From contig NZ_LT907782.1 of NCBI RefSeq assembly GCF_900206265.1, forward strand, positions 434,001 to 498,000: a stretch of 64,000 nucleotides of DNA, in the 5' to 3' direction. How positions within the stretch are numbered: the first letter of the stretch is position 1; the number at the start of each line of letters is the position of its first letter. The DNA is from Nitrosomonas ureae. Its GTDB lineage: Bacteria > Pseudomonadota > Gammaproteobacteria > Burkholderiales > Nitrosomonadaceae. The notes under the pieces were generated by a model that searched no databases, was not told where the DNA came from, and saw only the letters and a list, made by a program, of their open reading frames with translations. The position numbers were made by a program, and so were the translations under genes. This document shows, piece by piece, positions 49,500 to 59,298 of this stretch.

Positions 49500-50090
49500 G
49501 TGTTGAAATTGACAAACCATAAGAACGGGATTGGCATACCGTTCGTTATTTTTTTTATGGCAGCTACTGGATTTTCCAATTATGTGCTTGCAGATGCAGC
49601 CACAGTGAACTCAGTTTCCAGCCTGAATGCCATTCAGATTTATTGCATGGAAGAGCATGGCAACGCATTGAAGCCTGACGCTGATTTTACCGAAGCGATT
49701 GTTAATCTTGCCGCATCGAATGATCCGGCGCAGCGAGTAAACGCATTGTCGCAATTGGCGGTAAAAGGCTTGATTGATTCTGAAGTCGTACAAAAAATCC
49801 TGCAAACCGCGATCCAGGATTCCGATCCGCAAGTCAGAGGACAGGCAGTGTATGCTTTTGCGCAACAAGGGTGCGGCGATTTATTCGTGGTGCTTGAGCA
49901 AGCGTTGCAAGATACTGAGTTTTCAGTACGGTTGATGGCATTGGATAGTTTGGGCGACGATGAAAGAAGCGTGGCATTGCTGAAACAAGTGGTTGAAGAC
50001 GAAGATGAAGCGCAAGCCATCAAAGATCTGGCGACCATGAAACTGGAAGCTTTGTCCACAAGCAATCAGACGCAGGATAATGGTATTTAA
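49500..50090 (+). CDS. Exported HEAT-repeat protein
   Basis: About 196 residues from a GTG at 49500, chosen because AAGGGGG lies just upstream and the product then starts with a signal peptide (cut near VLA, residue 32). The mature part has three or four HEAT-like helical pairs (DPAQRVNALSQLAVKGLID, DPQVRGQAVYAFAQQG, FSVRLMALDSLGDDE), which usually form protein-binding scaffolds. It sits between two exported proteins with N-terminal histidines, so it may help assemble or deliver something in the periplasm; this is inference. Confidence 0.7.
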   Translation: MLKLTNHKNGIGIPFVIFFMAATGFSNYVLADAATVNSVSSLNAIQIYCMEEHGNALKPDADFTEAIVNLAASNDPAQRVNALSQLAVKGLIDSEVVQKILQTAIQDSDPQVRGQAVYAFAQQGCGDLFVVLEQALQDTEFSVRLMALDSLGDDERSVALLKQVVEDEDEAQAIKDLATMKLEALSTSNQTQDNGI

Positions 50091-50187
50091 TAAAGCGCTT
50101 TGGGTATAGCGGTAGTGTGAAAAGCTATATCTGATGATCGTTCAGATCAAAATGAGTGGAAAAATAATTTTTTTAAGGGAGTTTATA

Positions 50188-50649
50188 ATGCAATTCTCAA
50201 ATGTAAAGGGAATGCTTGTTCCAATTCTGGTATTGATGGCAATCTACGCCAATACAGTTTCAGCGCATAACCAGACAGGTAGTTTTACCACCGGCTTGGC
50301 CGCAGCTGTTGATTTTTATCAAGTTACCTGCTTTGACGATGGTAACGGCACACCATCCTATCTTGAAGCACAAGTCAAGGATATGACAGCGAGCACATCT
50401 AAAGTCAGTATTCTGGCGTATAAAGGAACTAGTTGCACTACCAACGCGTGCGCACAATTCAGCGTGGATACTACGGATAGTAATACCACATACAGCCCTT
50501 TGGTTAAAATTACGCAAGGATCCGGTGTATACAGTTTATTCGTTATGCATACAGCCGCAGGGACGGATAGCTATGATGCAGCACTTCATTGTAAAACATC
50601 AACCGGAGTGCATACGGGCACCAGTGTAGTATCAAGACAGCAGCAGTAA
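50188..50649 (+). CDS. Exported protein with N-terminal histidine, unknown family
   Basis: A 153-residue protein; ATG 50188 follows AAGGGAG. The signal peptide ends at VSA (residue 26), leaving His27 as mature residue 1 (HNQTGSFTTG). Mature part is beta-rich and Thr/Ser-rich with four cysteines (QVTCFDD, GTSCTTNAC, ALHCKTS). I do not recognise the family. The shared N-terminal histidine with the YcnI-like neighbour suggests a metal-binding role, probably copper, but no second ligand can be named with confidence. Confidence 0.68.
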   Translation: MQFSNVKGMLVPILVLMAIYANTVSAHNQTGSFTTGLAAAVDFYQVTCFDDGNGTPSYLEAQVKDMTASTSKVSILAYKGTSCTTNACAQFSVDTTDSNTTYSPLVKITQGSGVYSLFVMHTAAGTDSYDAALHCKTSTGVHTGTSVVSRQQQ

Positions 50650-51221
50650 GGCTTATTCGGCTCAATCCAATTGTTGCAGATACTTGGGGCGAGAGCATTA
50701 TTTGGCTTTTGTATCGCAGGCGCCCAATCTCGTGGTTACAATCGAAATAAACGATAATGCTCGGACCCTATTCGCATACTCAAACTTGTACCCCGCATTC
50801 TAAAAAGCATACCGAGAATTCAGTAATCCTGAATCGAATTGACTTTTATCAGAACGAGATCATCCTGTTGTGTTTCAATAAAAGCGGATATTTTGTTGAA
50901 GTAGTTGGAAAGCTAATTTGCGAAGTGAGGAATGAAAAAATCAGGAAAGCGAAGGTTTTATTCAGAGCAATTTAAAAAGAATGTGCTATCGCTGGTTTTG
51001 CTGGCAGTAATTTAAGCAATGCTAGGAATTTTTGCAGATAGTTGTTTGATTTACCGCTTGTTAACATCTTGCTACACTAATAAATTGTGCCTGCTTGTCT
51101 AGCGCCCTTTATATTTTCCCAGATCGATCATTCAGTTATTTTAATTCTGATAAAATCCTTGTTTTATTTGAATTAATTTATGAATATAACATACTAGTAT
51201 TAAAAAGAAATAAGGATAATT
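50650..51221. other. 572-base gap with a transposase N-terminus fragment
   Basis: At 50932-51015 a 27-codon frame reads MKKSGKRRFYSEQFKKNVLS and then stops. The RR-x-YSE-x-FK pattern is that of IS3/IS911 OrfA N-termini, so this is probably a scrap of an old IS. A 72-codon frame at 50757-50975 has no family features and I do not call it. No terminator is clear after the 50188 gene. Confidence 0.4.
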
Positions 51222-51590
51222 ATGCTTTCAGTATTAAAAATTGGTGTGATTTTTATTTGCATTTTTGGATTAAGTTTTTTTTCATCGATAACGCTTGCTA
51301 GCTGTGCCGGGTGCTTATGTCCGGGTGATCCATGTAATCTTTGTCCATTACCCGCGATGCAGGATGATGCACCGAAGTTAAATGAGCCTGAGTTATGCGG
51401 CAAAATAAGAGAGAAAGTGCCACCGACTTCGGCACAACCTGGGTCTAACGAATATTTTCCTAATTTGGATATGTCAATTATGGTATGTGTCAAAGAAGGC
51501 GGAGATGTTATCAGGAATAAGCAACGTAATTCTGAATTCCCTGCAAGGTTTTATTGTAAACCACCCATATCCGATATTGGGAGTAAATAA
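51222..51590 (+). CDS. Small cysteine-rich exported protein
   Basis: A 122-residue protein after AAGGA with a signal peptide (about 1-26, cut near TLA). The mature N-terminus is unusually cysteine-rich: SCAGCLCPGDPCNLCPLP, five Cys in 14 residues, with three more later (ELCGK, MVCVK, FYCKP). This could bind metal or form disulfides. Family not recognised. It precedes rpsT by 76 bases. Confidence 0.62.
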   Translation: MLSVLKIGVIFICIFGLSFFSSITLASCAGCLCPGDPCNLCPLPAMQDDAPKLNEPELCGKIREKVPPTSAQPGSNEYFPNLDMSIMVCVKEGGDVIRNKQRNSEFPARFYCKPPISDIGSK

Positions 51591-51666
51591 AAGAAATTGT
51601 GAGTTGCAATAAAAAAAAAAAGAAAGTAGTATCTAAACCTTTTTTCTTTAAAGGAGCTAAGGATTT

Positions 51667-51930
51667 ATGGCTAATAGCGCACAAGCGAGAAAGCGTGCAA
51701 GGCAAGCTGTCAAACGTAGAGAATACAATGTCAGTTTACGATCTGAATTGCGTACTGCGATTAAATATGTAAGAAAAGCGATAGGGTCGGGGGATAAGGA
51801 TGTGGCTCAAAATGCGTTTAACAATTCTATAAGTACAATTGATTCAATTACCGGAAAAGGCATTATTCACAAAAATAAGGCCGCGCGTTATAAAAGTCGA
51901 TTATCTTTTGCAATTAAGATGATGAATTAG
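51667..51930 (+). CDS. rpsT: 30S ribosomal protein S20
   Basis: An 87-residue basic helical protein of the small subunit. The N-terminus [21 protein letters not shown] and the late [16 protein letters not shown] block are diagnostic. Ribosome-binding site AAAGGAG. Confidence 0.97.
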   Translation: MANSAQARKRARQAVKRREYNVSLRSELRTAIKYVRKAIGSGDKDVAQNAFNNSISTIDSITGKGIIHKNKAARYKSRLSFAIKMMN

Positions 51931-51942
51931 CAGGTAGAATGA

Positions 51943-51970
51943 AATTTACTTTTTTATAAAAAAGTAAATT
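51943..51970. terminator. AT-rich palindrome after rpsT
   Basis: AATTTACTTTTTT / AAAAAAGTAAATT, about 13-bp stem of only A, T and two GC pairs, 13 bases after the rpsT stop. It may end rpsT transcription, but the low GC makes this uncertain. The next 250 bases before haoA hold no gene and must include the hao promoter, which I could not fix. Confidence 0.5.
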
Positions 51971-52220
51971 AAAAGCATAAAAGCAAAAATAAACTTGGTT
52001 TATAGTTGAGTAAACGTAAACAATTAGACTGGTGTGTTGATATATAGTGTTTAAGATTAAAGATTTAACAGTACAAGGATGACTAAGTAGTCTAGGGGAG
52101 GATGCTATCTGTTGAAGGTGGACGGATGGTGGGGTTTTATGCTGAAGGGAAGGGGGTCTTATGAGAGGCCGGGAAGATAAGGAAAGGGAAAGAAATTATG
52201 GAAAACCAAAGGAGAGAGAG

Positions 52221-53933
52221 ATGAAAGCCAAGCGATGGGCTGGGGTAATAGCGGGGCTGTTAGGAGCTATGCTGATAGGAACGGCGCATGCGAACATACT
52301 GAGTGTTCCGGACGAATTGTATGAAGCATTGAAGCTGGATCGTGAGAAAGCGACACCGAAGGAAGTATACGAAGCGGTGGTGAAGCGCTACAAGGATCCT
52401 GAGCAAGGAGCGGGTCGGGGAACATTGGCGCAATACTGGGAACCGATACCATATGGAATATATTTGGATCCTGCGACATTTTACAAATCGCCGACCTCGA
52501 ATAAAGAGATAGCGAGCCGGAAGGAATGTGTGGAATGTCATACGGACGAATCGCCGGTATGGGTGCAAGCATGGAAGCGCAGCACGCATGCGAATTTAGA
52601 CAAAGTACGTAATTTGAAACCGGAAGATCCGACTTACTACAAGAAAGCCAAGCTGGAAGACGTAGAGAAGAATTTGCGCTCTTTGGGTAAGCTGGCGGAA
52701 GGCGAGAACCTGAAGGAAGTGGGGTGTATTGACTGTCACGTGGATGTTAATGCGAAAAAGAAAGCGGATCACACCAAAGACATTATTATGCCGACAGCGG
52801 ATGTATGTGGTAAATGCCACTTGGCGGAATTTGTGGAGCGGGAATCGGAAAGAGACACGATGATTTGGCCGCACGGCCAATGGCCTGATGGACGCCCATC
52901 GCACGCATTGGATTATAAAGCCAACGTAGAAACCACTGTTTGGGCAGCGATGCCGCAACGCGAAGTAGCTGAAGGTTGTTCGATGTGTCATACGAATCAG
53001 AACAAATGTGACTCATGCCATACGCGCCATGAATTTTCAGCTGCGGAATCGCGTAAGCCGGAAGCGTGTGCCACTTGCCATAGTGGTGTGGATCACAACA
53101 ACTGGGAAGCTTACTCCATGTCCAAGCACGGCAAGATGGTATCGATGCTGGGAGACAAATGGAACTGGGAAGTACAGTTGAAAGATGCCTATGAACTAGG
53201 TGGTCAAAATGCACCGACCTGTGCGGGATGTCACATGGAATACGAAGGCGAGTATAGCCATAACATGGTAAGGAAGATTCGCTGGGCGAACTATCCGTTT
53301 GTTCCGGGAATAGCGGAAAATATTAATAGCGAATGGTCGGAAGCGCGTTTAGACTCGTGGGTGGTTACCTGTACCAAATGTCACTCGGAGCGTTTTGCAC
53401 GTTCATATTTAGAATTGATGGACAAAGGCACGCTGGAAGGATTGGCTAAGTATCAGGAAGCTAATGAAATTGTGCATACACTGTATAAGGAAGGCTTATT
53501 GACAGGTCAAAAAACTAATCGTCCTGCCCCACCGGCACCGGAGAAAGAAGGCTATGCATACTTTGCACAGTTGTTCTGGTCGAAAGGTAACAGTCCTGCG
53601 GCGATTGAGCTGAAAGTACTGGAAATGCACGAAAATGACCTGGCTAAGATGCATGTAGGTTTGGCGCACGTAAATCCGGGTGGATGGACCTATACGGAAG
53701 GTTGGGGTCCGATTAACCGCGCGTATGTTGAAATTCAAGACGAAAATACTCGTATTCGCGAGATGATTGCGCTGCAGGAACGGGTGAAGAATCTTGAATC
53801 GAAACGTACCAGTTTACTTGATCTGGATGGCACAGCTGAGAAGATCTCGCTGGGTGGTTTAGGTGGCGGCATGCTGCTGGCCGGGACACTGGCCTTGGCG
53901 GGTTGGCGTAAACGTAAGCAAAGTGAAGCTTGA
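52221..53933 (+). CDS. haoA: Hydroxylamine oxidoreductase HaoA
   Basis: Periplasmic octahaem enzyme oxidising hydroxylamine, the energy-yielding core of nitrification. ATG 52221 after AAGGAGAGAGAG gives 570 residues; an in-frame ATG at 52161 would add 20 charged residues before the signal peptide and is unlikely. Signal peptide 1-24. Eight CXXCH motifs: CVECH, CIDCH, CGKCH, CSMCH, CDSCH, CATCH, CAGCH, CTKCH. The fourth (Cys253, mature 229) is the P460 haem position, and Tyr491 (mature 467, GWTYTEGW) is the cross-linking tyrosine. A glycine-rich hydrophobic C-terminus (about 545-562) ends in WRKRK. Confidence 0.98.
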   Translation: MKAKRWAGVIAGLLGAMLIGTAHANILSVPDELYEALKLDREKATPKEVYEAVVKRYKDPEQGAGRGTLAQYWEPIPYGIYLDPATFYKSPTSNKEIASRKECVECHTDESPVWVQAWKRSTHANLDKVRNLKPEDPTYYKKAKLEDVEKNLRSLGKLAEGENLKEVGCIDCHVDVNAKKKADHTKDIIMPTADVCGKCHLAEFVERESERDTMIWPHGQWPDGRPSHALDYKANVETTVWAAMPQREVAEGCSMCHTNQNKCDSCHTRHEFSAAESRKPEACATCHSGVDHNNWEAYSMSKHGKMVSMLGDKWNWEVQLKDAYELGGQNAPTCAGCHMEYEGEYSHNMVRKIRWANYPFVPGIAENINSEWSEARLDSWVVTCTKCHSERFARSYLELMDKGTLEGLAKYQEANEIVHTLYKEGLLTGQKTNRPAPPAPEKEGYAYFAQLFWSKGNSPAAIELKVLEMHENDLAKMHVGLAHVNPGGWTYTEGWGPINRAYVEIQDENTRIREMIALQERVKNLESKRTSLLDLDGTAEKISLGGLGGGMLLAGTLALAGWRKRKQSEA

Positions 53934-54961
53934 TAGGCGCTGATACGACAGACCGCACCACCCAGGTGGTGCGGTCAGGAGACAGGCTCCTCCCGTCATT
54001 AGGAATTTTTCTGGTGGCTGGAGGATTACTTTTATTGGGCTGGTTTGTGTATCTTTGGTTTAAGCCGATACCGGCTCCCTATCAATATCAATTGGTAGAA
54101 GAAGGCGACAGCAGCAAGTTTGGTAAAATAGATCTGACAGGTTGGCCGGATTTAAAGCTTGGTCAATACAAAGTACAAGCTGACGGGGTAGGCAAGCCGA
54201 TCGCTGAATTCATTGTTGCGAGGCAGAATGATGGGGCGCCGGTACTGATCTATTGGAAGAATAGCACCAATGAAGTGCTTTACAATTTTGACAGAAAGCC
54301 ATCGGAGCTTACTATTCTGGCTGAAGCGATCAGGAAGTACGCCCCGAAAGATGCGCTGATACTATCCTGGTGGGATACCTCGCGGCAAATCAAACTGCTT
54401 ACAGGGCACGACACATTTTTTACCCATCACCTGAACGAACCCCTCATGATACCGGCTCCTTGGCTGGAGCACAGCAAAGAGATTCAGGCCTATGAAAAAC
54501 AATTCTGGCAAAGCAATGCGAACTCGGCGGAATTGGATCGATTTAAACACTTTAGTCAGGCATTGGCGGCACCGGCGGAAGACGGCATTAAGCAACTGCG
54601 GCAACTGATTGGTTCCGATCGTGAGACCTATCTGATTGTACACGTGACTGATCTCTATAAACTGGGGCTCATGTACCCTGAAAGTATAGGTGTTGCCTAT
54701 CAGAATTTTCCGATGACGGGAAACATGCATGGCATGATCAATCAAATGAAAGTACAAGTTAAGGAAAATAATTTTGACACCTATACGTTGCAATCGGTTT
54801 CAGACAATGAGATCAGAGTATTTTTTCTGAGCGATGAAGAAAGCAGTCAAACATTGTTGGCAAGAATGCTGCCATTTGTTGATAAGACCGCGCCGACGGA
54901 ACTGGATTTGGCGCAACTGATCTACCAACAAGGGGGTTATTGGGTATATAAGCTACCTTAA
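53930..54961 (+). CDS. haoB: HaoB, hydroxylamine-oxidation accessory protein
   Basis: A 343-residue protein encoded directly after haoA, as in other betaproteobacterial ammonia oxidisers. The TTG at 53930 overlaps the haoA stop by 4 bases. One membrane segment (about 25-45: [20 protein letters not shown]) is followed by a long periplasmic part with no haem motifs. Function is unknown; a role in HAO maturation or anchoring is often supposed. A perfect 12-bp hairpin (53951-53976) covers the first codons and may set low haoB output. Confidence 0.88.
   Translation: MIGADTTDRTTQVVRSGDRLLPSLGIFLVAGGLLLLGWFVYLWFKPIPAPYQYQLVEEGDSSKFGKIDLTGWPDLKLGQYKVQADGVGKPIAEFIVARQNDGAPVLIYWKNSTNEVLYNFDRKPSELTILAEAIRKYAPKDALILSWWDTSRQIKLLTGHDTFFTHHLNEPLMIPAPWLEHSKEIQAYEKQFWQSNANSAELDRFKHFSQALAAPAEDGIKQLRQLIGSDRETYLIVHVTDLYKLGLMYPESIGVAYQNFPMTGNMHGMINQMKVQVKENNFDTYTLQSVSDNEIRVFFLSDEESSQTLLARMLPFVDKTAPTELDLAQLIYQQGGYWVYKLP
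53951..53976 (+). promoter_or_regulatory. Perfect hairpin at the haoA-haoB junction
   Basis: GACCGCACCACC / GGTGGTGCGGTC, 12 bp with a 2-base loop, 17 bases after the haoA stop and inside the 5' end of haoB. No T-run follows, so it looks like an mRNA 3'-end stabiliser or processing site for the abundant haoA message and not a terminator. Confidence 0.75.
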
Positions 54962-55087
54962 GAACAGAAAAATGACCTTGAGCGATATAAAACCCTCAAA
55001 GTGGGCACATAATCATTTACACAAAACGATGATAGCGTACAATACGAACCCATCAAATTTGAATTAAAAAAGTATAAAGGAGGAGAG

Positions 55088-55810
55088 ATGAAATACCCGA
55101 TAACCTATATATTGGCCATATTGGCGATGGCTGCATTTTTCTCGGGCACGGTGTTGGCGGCGGATTTTGAAGGTCGCACGAAATGTAGTTCGTGCCACAA
55201 ATCGCAAGCCAAATCATGGAATGACACGGCACATGCCAAAGCGATGGAATCGTTAAAGCCGGGCACACGCAAGGAAGCCAAGATAAAAGCGAAGCTGGAT
55301 CCGGATAAAGACTACACGCAAGACAAGGACTGTGTAGGTTGTCATGTTGATGGATGGGGCAAGAAAGGTGGCTATACGGTAGAAGCACCGAAGAAGCCGC
55401 TAGCGGCAGTTGGTTGTGAATCCTGTCATGGTCCTGGGAAGAGCTATCGAGGAGATCACCGTAAGGGAGGGCAGGCCTTTGAAAGCAAAGGGACTACCAT
55501 GCAACGCAAGGTATTGGCAGACAAAGGTCAAGATTTTCATTTTGAAGAAGCTTGCAGTGCTTGCCATTTAAACTACGAAGGTTCACCGTGGAAAGGTGCG
55601 AAAGCTCCGTATACACCATTCACTCCGGAAGTTGATGCGAAATATACATTTGATTTTGACAAGATGGTGAAGGATGTCAAAGCGATGCATGAGCATTACA
55701 AGCTTGATGGTACATTCGTAGGGGAACCCAAATTCAAGTTTCATGATGAATTCCAAGCGAATGCCAAAGAGAAAGTGGCAGATAAAAAAGATAAAAAAGG
55801 AAAAGACTGA
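55088..55810 (+). CDS. cycA: Cytochrome c554 (tetrahaem)
   Basis: Periplasmic electron acceptor of HAO. 240 residues after AAAGGAGGAGAG. Signal peptide about 1-26 (cut near VLA). Four haem motifs: CSSCH, CVGCH, CESCH, CSACH. The tail is lysine-rich (KEKVADKKDKKGKD), in contrast with the acidic tail of its partner cM552. The 127-base gap after haoB could hold its own promoter. Its stop overlaps the cycB ATG by one base. Confidence 0.97.
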   Translation: MKYPITYILAILAMAAFFSGTVLAADFEGRTKCSSCHKSQAKSWNDTAHAKAMESLKPGTRKEAKIKAKLDPDKDYTQDKDCVGCHVDGWGKKGGYTVEAPKKPLAAVGCESCHGPGKSYRGDHRKGGQAFESKGTTMQRKVLADKGQDFHFEEACSACHLNYEGSPWKGAKAPYTPFTPEVDAKYTFDFDKMVKDVKAMHEHYKLDGTFVGEPKFKFHDEFQANAKEKVADKKDKKGKD

Positions 55811-56502
55811 TGAGCGGCTTACAGAAAGGTGCGATAGGGACACTACTGACAGGCGGGTTATTGGGGATATTGCTGGTAGCGGTGGTATTTGGAGGAGAAG
55901 CGGCGCTATCTACCGAAGAGTTCTGTACCAGCTGCCACTCGATGACTTATACGCAGACGGAACTCAAAGAATCGACACATTATGGGGCATTAGGAGTCAA
56001 TCCCGGTTGTAAGGACTGTCATATACCGCAAGGATTCAAGAATTTTCATTTAGCGTTATATACGCATGCGGTGGATGGTGCGAGAGAGCTTTATTTGGAA
56101 TTGGTTAATGATTATTCGACGTTGGAGAAGTTTAATGAGCGTCGGCTGATTATGGCGCATGATGCACGGATGAACTTGAAGAAATGGGACAGTGTTACCT
56201 GCCGTGACTGTCATAGGGATCCGAATCCGCCTGGGGCGGATGCACAGGAAGCGCACAAGAAGATGAAGACGGAAGGAGCGACGTGTATAGACTGTCATCA
56301 GAATTTGGTGCATGAGGAAGTACCGATGACGGATCTGAATGCAAGTTTGGCTGCGGGCAAGATGGTATTGAAGCCGGACGAGGACGAAGAAGATGAGGAT
56401 GACGAAGAAGAAGATGAGGACGATGAAGAAGAGGACAGTGCTGGTGATGTAACCGCAAGCGAAGAAGTTGATGAAGATGAGGATGATGAGGATGACGAAT
56501 AA
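55810..56502 (+). CDS. cycB: Cytochrome cM552 (NapC/NrfH-type tetrahaem quinone reductase)
   Basis: Membrane-anchored cytochrome that passes electrons from c554 to the quinone pool. N-terminal helix (about 10-30), then four haem motifs: CTSCH, CKDCH, CRDCH, CIDCH, with the NapC/NrfH pattern HSMT after the first. The C-terminus (190-230) is strikingly acidic: 33 of 41 residues are Asp or Glu, encoded by near-perfect GAN repeats. Overlaps cycA by one base and ends the operon. Confidence 0.96.
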   Translation: MSGLQKGAIGTLLTGGLLGILLVAVVFGGEAALSTEEFCTSCHSMTYTQTELKESTHYGALGVNPGCKDCHIPQGFKNFHLALYTHAVDGARELYLELVNDYSTLEKFNERRLIMAHDARMNLKKWDSVTCRDCHRDPNPPGADAQEAHKKMKTEGATCIDCHQNLVHEEVPMTDLNASLAAGKMVLKPDEDEEDEDDEEEDEDDEEEDSAGDVTASEEVDEDEDDEDDE

Positions 56503-56552
56503 TTCTCTTCGTGCTTAATGAACTTCAATAAAGTTAATAGAGCGATCTTAAC

Positions 56553-56589
56553 AAAGAATCTGCATATATTCCGTGCAGATTCTTTTTGT
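56553..56589 (+). terminator. Terminator of the hao cluster
   Basis: AAAGAATCTGCA / TGCAGATTCTTT, 12-bp perfect stem with a 9-base loop followed by a T-run, 50 bases after cycB. Confidence 0.92.
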
Positions 56590-56736
56590 GTTTTTGAAAA
56601 CTAAATTGTGGATTTGCACTTGATTTAATAATTGTATTAAGATCTTCAGGGTTTAATTACTAGATTTGATTCTTCCCCTCCTTATAGCGAAGTGCTTTAT
56701 CGTTAAATAAAATTAAAGAGGTAATTTTTGTAATAT

Positions 56737-58167
56737 ATGAGTAGTAATATCTCATTCGAACAACTCGGCTTATCAACTGATTTGTTGCGAGCCATATCGG
56801 AACAAGGGTATACAAATCCCACCCCAATTCAACAGCAGGCTATACCTATAATCCTGAAAGGTTTTGACGTCATGGGCGGAGCTCAGACGGGTACAGGTAA
56901 AACAGCGGGTTTTACTCTTCCTATGTTGCAAAAATTAGAGAGTCATGCGAATAGTAGTACATCACCTGCAAAACATCCAACACGCGCATTGATTTTAGTG
57001 CCGACCAGAGAGCTTGCGATGCAAGTTTACGAGAGCGTTAGAACGTATGGAAAATATGTGGCACTAAAATCAGCTGTAATTTATGGTGGTGTAAATATCG
57101 ATGTGCAGATTGCCGCTATACGTTCTGGTGTAGAAATCCTGGTAGCAACGCCAGGACGTTTATTGGATCATCTTCAACAAAAAAATTTGATACTTTCAAA
57201 AATTGAAATATTAATTCTTGATGAAGCCGATCGAATGCTGGATATGGGGTTTTTGCCAGATATAAAGCAAATCATTCAGATGTTACCCGATCAACGACAG
57301 AATTTAATGTTTTCCGCAACCTTCTCAGAAGAGATCAAGAAACTTGCAGGAAAAATTTTGAAGAATCCGATATTGATTGAAGTGGCCAAGCAAAACTCAG
57401 TTAGTGATTTGATTTCACACATAGTTTATTATGTAGAATCAAAGGGTAAGCAAGAATTTCTAATCGATATGATCAAGAAAAAAAACTTGCAGCAAGTATT
57501 GATTTTTACACGTACTAAACATGGAGCAGATCATCTGGCACAAAAACTAAATAGTCGGGAGATCCTGAGTTCTGTAATACATGGCGATAGAAATCAACTG
57601 CAACGAACCCAAGCTTTGGATAATTTTAAATGTGGTTTAATCCGAATCCTTGTTGCGACTGATGTTGCAGCACGTGGTCTTGATATTGAAGAATTAACTC
57701 ATGTGATTAATTTTGAGCTACCTAATAATCCTGAAGATTACGTACATCGCATTGGGAGAACAGGGCGTGCGGGAGCGAAAGGATTTGCAATTTCTTTTGT
57801 TAGCAGAGAAGAGGCTATCCTATTGGGTGGTATAGAAAGATTATTAGGGATTAAGATTCAAGTAGAGGAAAGTAATTTTGGATTAAAGAGCCAGCAAACT
57901 GAGCTTTCAAATAAAACAAATACAATTGAGGAACAAAAAAAATCGAGAGCTTTTTCCTTTAAGAGAGAGCCTCTATCGAAGAGGTCAAAAAGGATTGAGA
58001 AAATGGAAGACCCGTTGTTTTCACAACCTTATATATCGAAACATTCTGACTTGATATCAATTCAAGTAGGAATTGATAAGTCCAAAAAGCAAATTATTCA
58101 TAAGCAATATCCTAGTAAAACATTACCCGCTCTGTTTATTCCTCCCGTAACCAGCAAACAAAAATAA
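56737..58167 (+). CDS. DEAD-box RNA helicase, RhlE-like
   Basis: A 476-residue ATP-dependent RNA helicase. Q motif TPIQQQAIP, motif I AQTGTGKT (about 48-55), Ia PTRELA, motif II DEAD (about 165), III SAT, and in the second RecA domain [12 protein letters not shown]. The C-terminal 90 residues are basic and low in complexity, as in RhlE-type enzymes. Codon use is more AT-rich than neighbours. Bounded by the hao terminator upstream and a MITE 8 bases after its stop. Confidence 0.93.
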   Translation: MSSNISFEQLGLSTDLLRAISEQGYTNPTPIQQQAIPIILKGFDVMGGAQTGTGKTAGFTLPMLQKLESHANSSTSPAKHPTRALILVPTRELAMQVYESVRTYGKYVALKSAVIYGGVNIDVQIAAIRSGVEILVATPGRLLDHLQQKNLILSKIEILILDEADRMLDMGFLPDIKQIIQMLPDQRQNLMFSATFSEEIKKLAGKILKNPILIEVAKQNSVSDLISHIVYYVESKGKQEFLIDMIKKKNLQQVLIFTRTKHGADHLAQKLNSREILSSVIHGDRNQLQRTQALDNFKCGLIRILVATDVAARGLDIEELTHVINFELPNNPEDYVHRIGRTGRAGAKGFAISFVSREEAILLGGIERLLGIKIQVEESNFGLKSQQTELSNKTNTIEEQKKSRAFSFKREPLSKRSKRIEKMEDPLFSQPYISKHSDLISIQVGIDKSKKQIIHKQYPSKTLPALFIPPVTSKQK

Positions 58168-58175
58168 ACTAGCTA

Positions 58176-58286
58176 GGGTCTGTTGATATTTTATAAAAAC
58201 ACCTGCTACATCAGCAACTTGTGATTCACCCCAATAATTATAACCGACTGTTTCTGAATATCTATTTTTGAAATGTCAACAGACCC
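58176..58286. mobile_element. MITE with IS5/IS427-type ends
   Basis: 111 bp with terminal inverted repeats GGGTCTGTTGATATTT / AAATGTCAACAGACCC, flanked by TA on both sides, and no coding capacity. The ends match those of the decayed IS at 59691-60432, the likely source of transposase. It inserted right after the helicase gene. Confidence 0.82.
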
Positions 58287-58423
58287 TAGTGTATCACGAG
58301 ACATTTGCTCAAAAAGAGATACATTTGATCTATACAGCAGCGAGGAAAGAAGCGGTGTTTCTGGGAGTATCTTGCGGCAATACTCCGACCCTTTTTAAGA
58401 TGTAATAAAGCATTTTCGACGGT

Positions 58424-58803
58424 TGGAGTTGTCCCATTTTGATGGACAGTTTTTCATTGAGCCGAGAAAGTCTCGACCTGTGAAAGGGGATTGCAGTTTA
58501 TCGTGATTTGATTTTTCTGCTTCAATTTTCTTTCAAAATTGTTAGGTGATAAATACCCCAACCCAGAATGCCTACGAGTTGGGTTATACCAGGACCCGGT
58601 CCAGATGAATATAGCCACAGTCTTGCTTCAGTTTTGTTTTTCCATGCACGTCTGTCGATCAGTTCACATTCCAAGCTGGTAAAAAAACTCTCAGCCATCG
58701 CATTGTCATAAGCATCGCCCACACTGCTCGTGGAGAGGCAACCCTTTATTTCCTCGCATTGTTTGCCAAACTCAACGCTGGTGTACTGACTGCCGTGGAT
58801 ACC
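58424..58803 (-). pseudogene. Truncated IS3 element (relative of the 37196 copy)
   Basis: The terminal repeat TGGAGTTGTCCCATTTTGA begins at 58424. The minus strand keeps the 3' end of OrfB: HGSQYTSVEFGKQC, VGDAYDNAMAESFFTSLECE and DRRAWKNKTEARL, then frames break. OrfA and the first two thirds of OrfB are missing. The 130 bases before it (58290-58420) show no gene. Confidence 0.85.
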
Positions 58804-58896
58804 CTTCTAAATGTCAGGCAGCAATTTGGATACTATTGATAAGATTGTTGCGTTTTTTCAGAATGTAATAAACTTCTCGCGCAATATGGCGATGAA

Positions 58897-58926
58897 CAAC
58901 CCCGCCACAAGCAGCGGGGTTGTTCA
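58897..58926. repeat. REP-like palindrome / terminator
   Basis: AACAACCCCGC / GCGGGGTTGTT, 11-bp stem around CACAAGCA; its core repeats the 18912-18932 palindrome. It overlaps the end of the 58924 gene and may serve as its terminator on the minus strand. Confidence 0.75.
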
Positions 58927-59298
58927 TTTTATTACTTGACGAGCAGTTTCTAAGTAACGAAGACCCTGATTCTTTGCTGTTTCGGCATCCGCAGTTTCTG
59001 AAGCCACATGTACTTTTTCTAGTGTTTCTGCGAGCTCTACGAATTCTTCATTAATTTTTTTTAGTGCTTTTTCTAAAGTGTAGGTTAGTTGATGCACATT
59101 ATATAATTCTTCTGGAGTCAAATTTTCTTTGGTTAGAATTTCTTCTAATTTAGCATTATGTTCAGAAAAGTTAATTACTGCTTCTTTCAGCGTATTCGCT
59201 GACTTACCCTTAAAATGATCTGGTCGTTCGCTTGCCGACGCAAATGTCGAGAAGCCTAAAATAAGTATGCTTGCTGTTAAAAATACCGGTCTTTTCAT
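58924..59298 (-). CDS. DUF6746-like exported helical protein
   Basis: A 124-residue protein with a signal peptide (about 1-22, cut near ASA) and RPDHFKGK at the mature start. The remainder is predicted helical (KEAVINFSEHNAKLEEIL, YNVHQLTYTLEKALKKIN). The pattern fits DUF6746 as I recall it; function unknown. A good ribosome-binding site (AAGAGAG) precedes the ATG. Confidence 0.75.
   Translation of the reverse strand: MKRPVFLTASILILGFSTFASASERPDHFKGKSANTLKEAVINFSEHNAKLEEILTKENLTPEELYNVHQLTYTLEKALKKINEEFVELAETLEKVHVASETADAETAKNQGLRYLETARQVIK

Noticed and set aside
50757..50975. 72-codon plus-strand frame
   Set aside because: No ribosome-binding site or recognisable features; overlaps a likely IS scrap.
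56298..56528. Poly-serine frame opposite cycB
   Set aside because: It is only the antisense reading of the GAN repeats coding the acidic tail.
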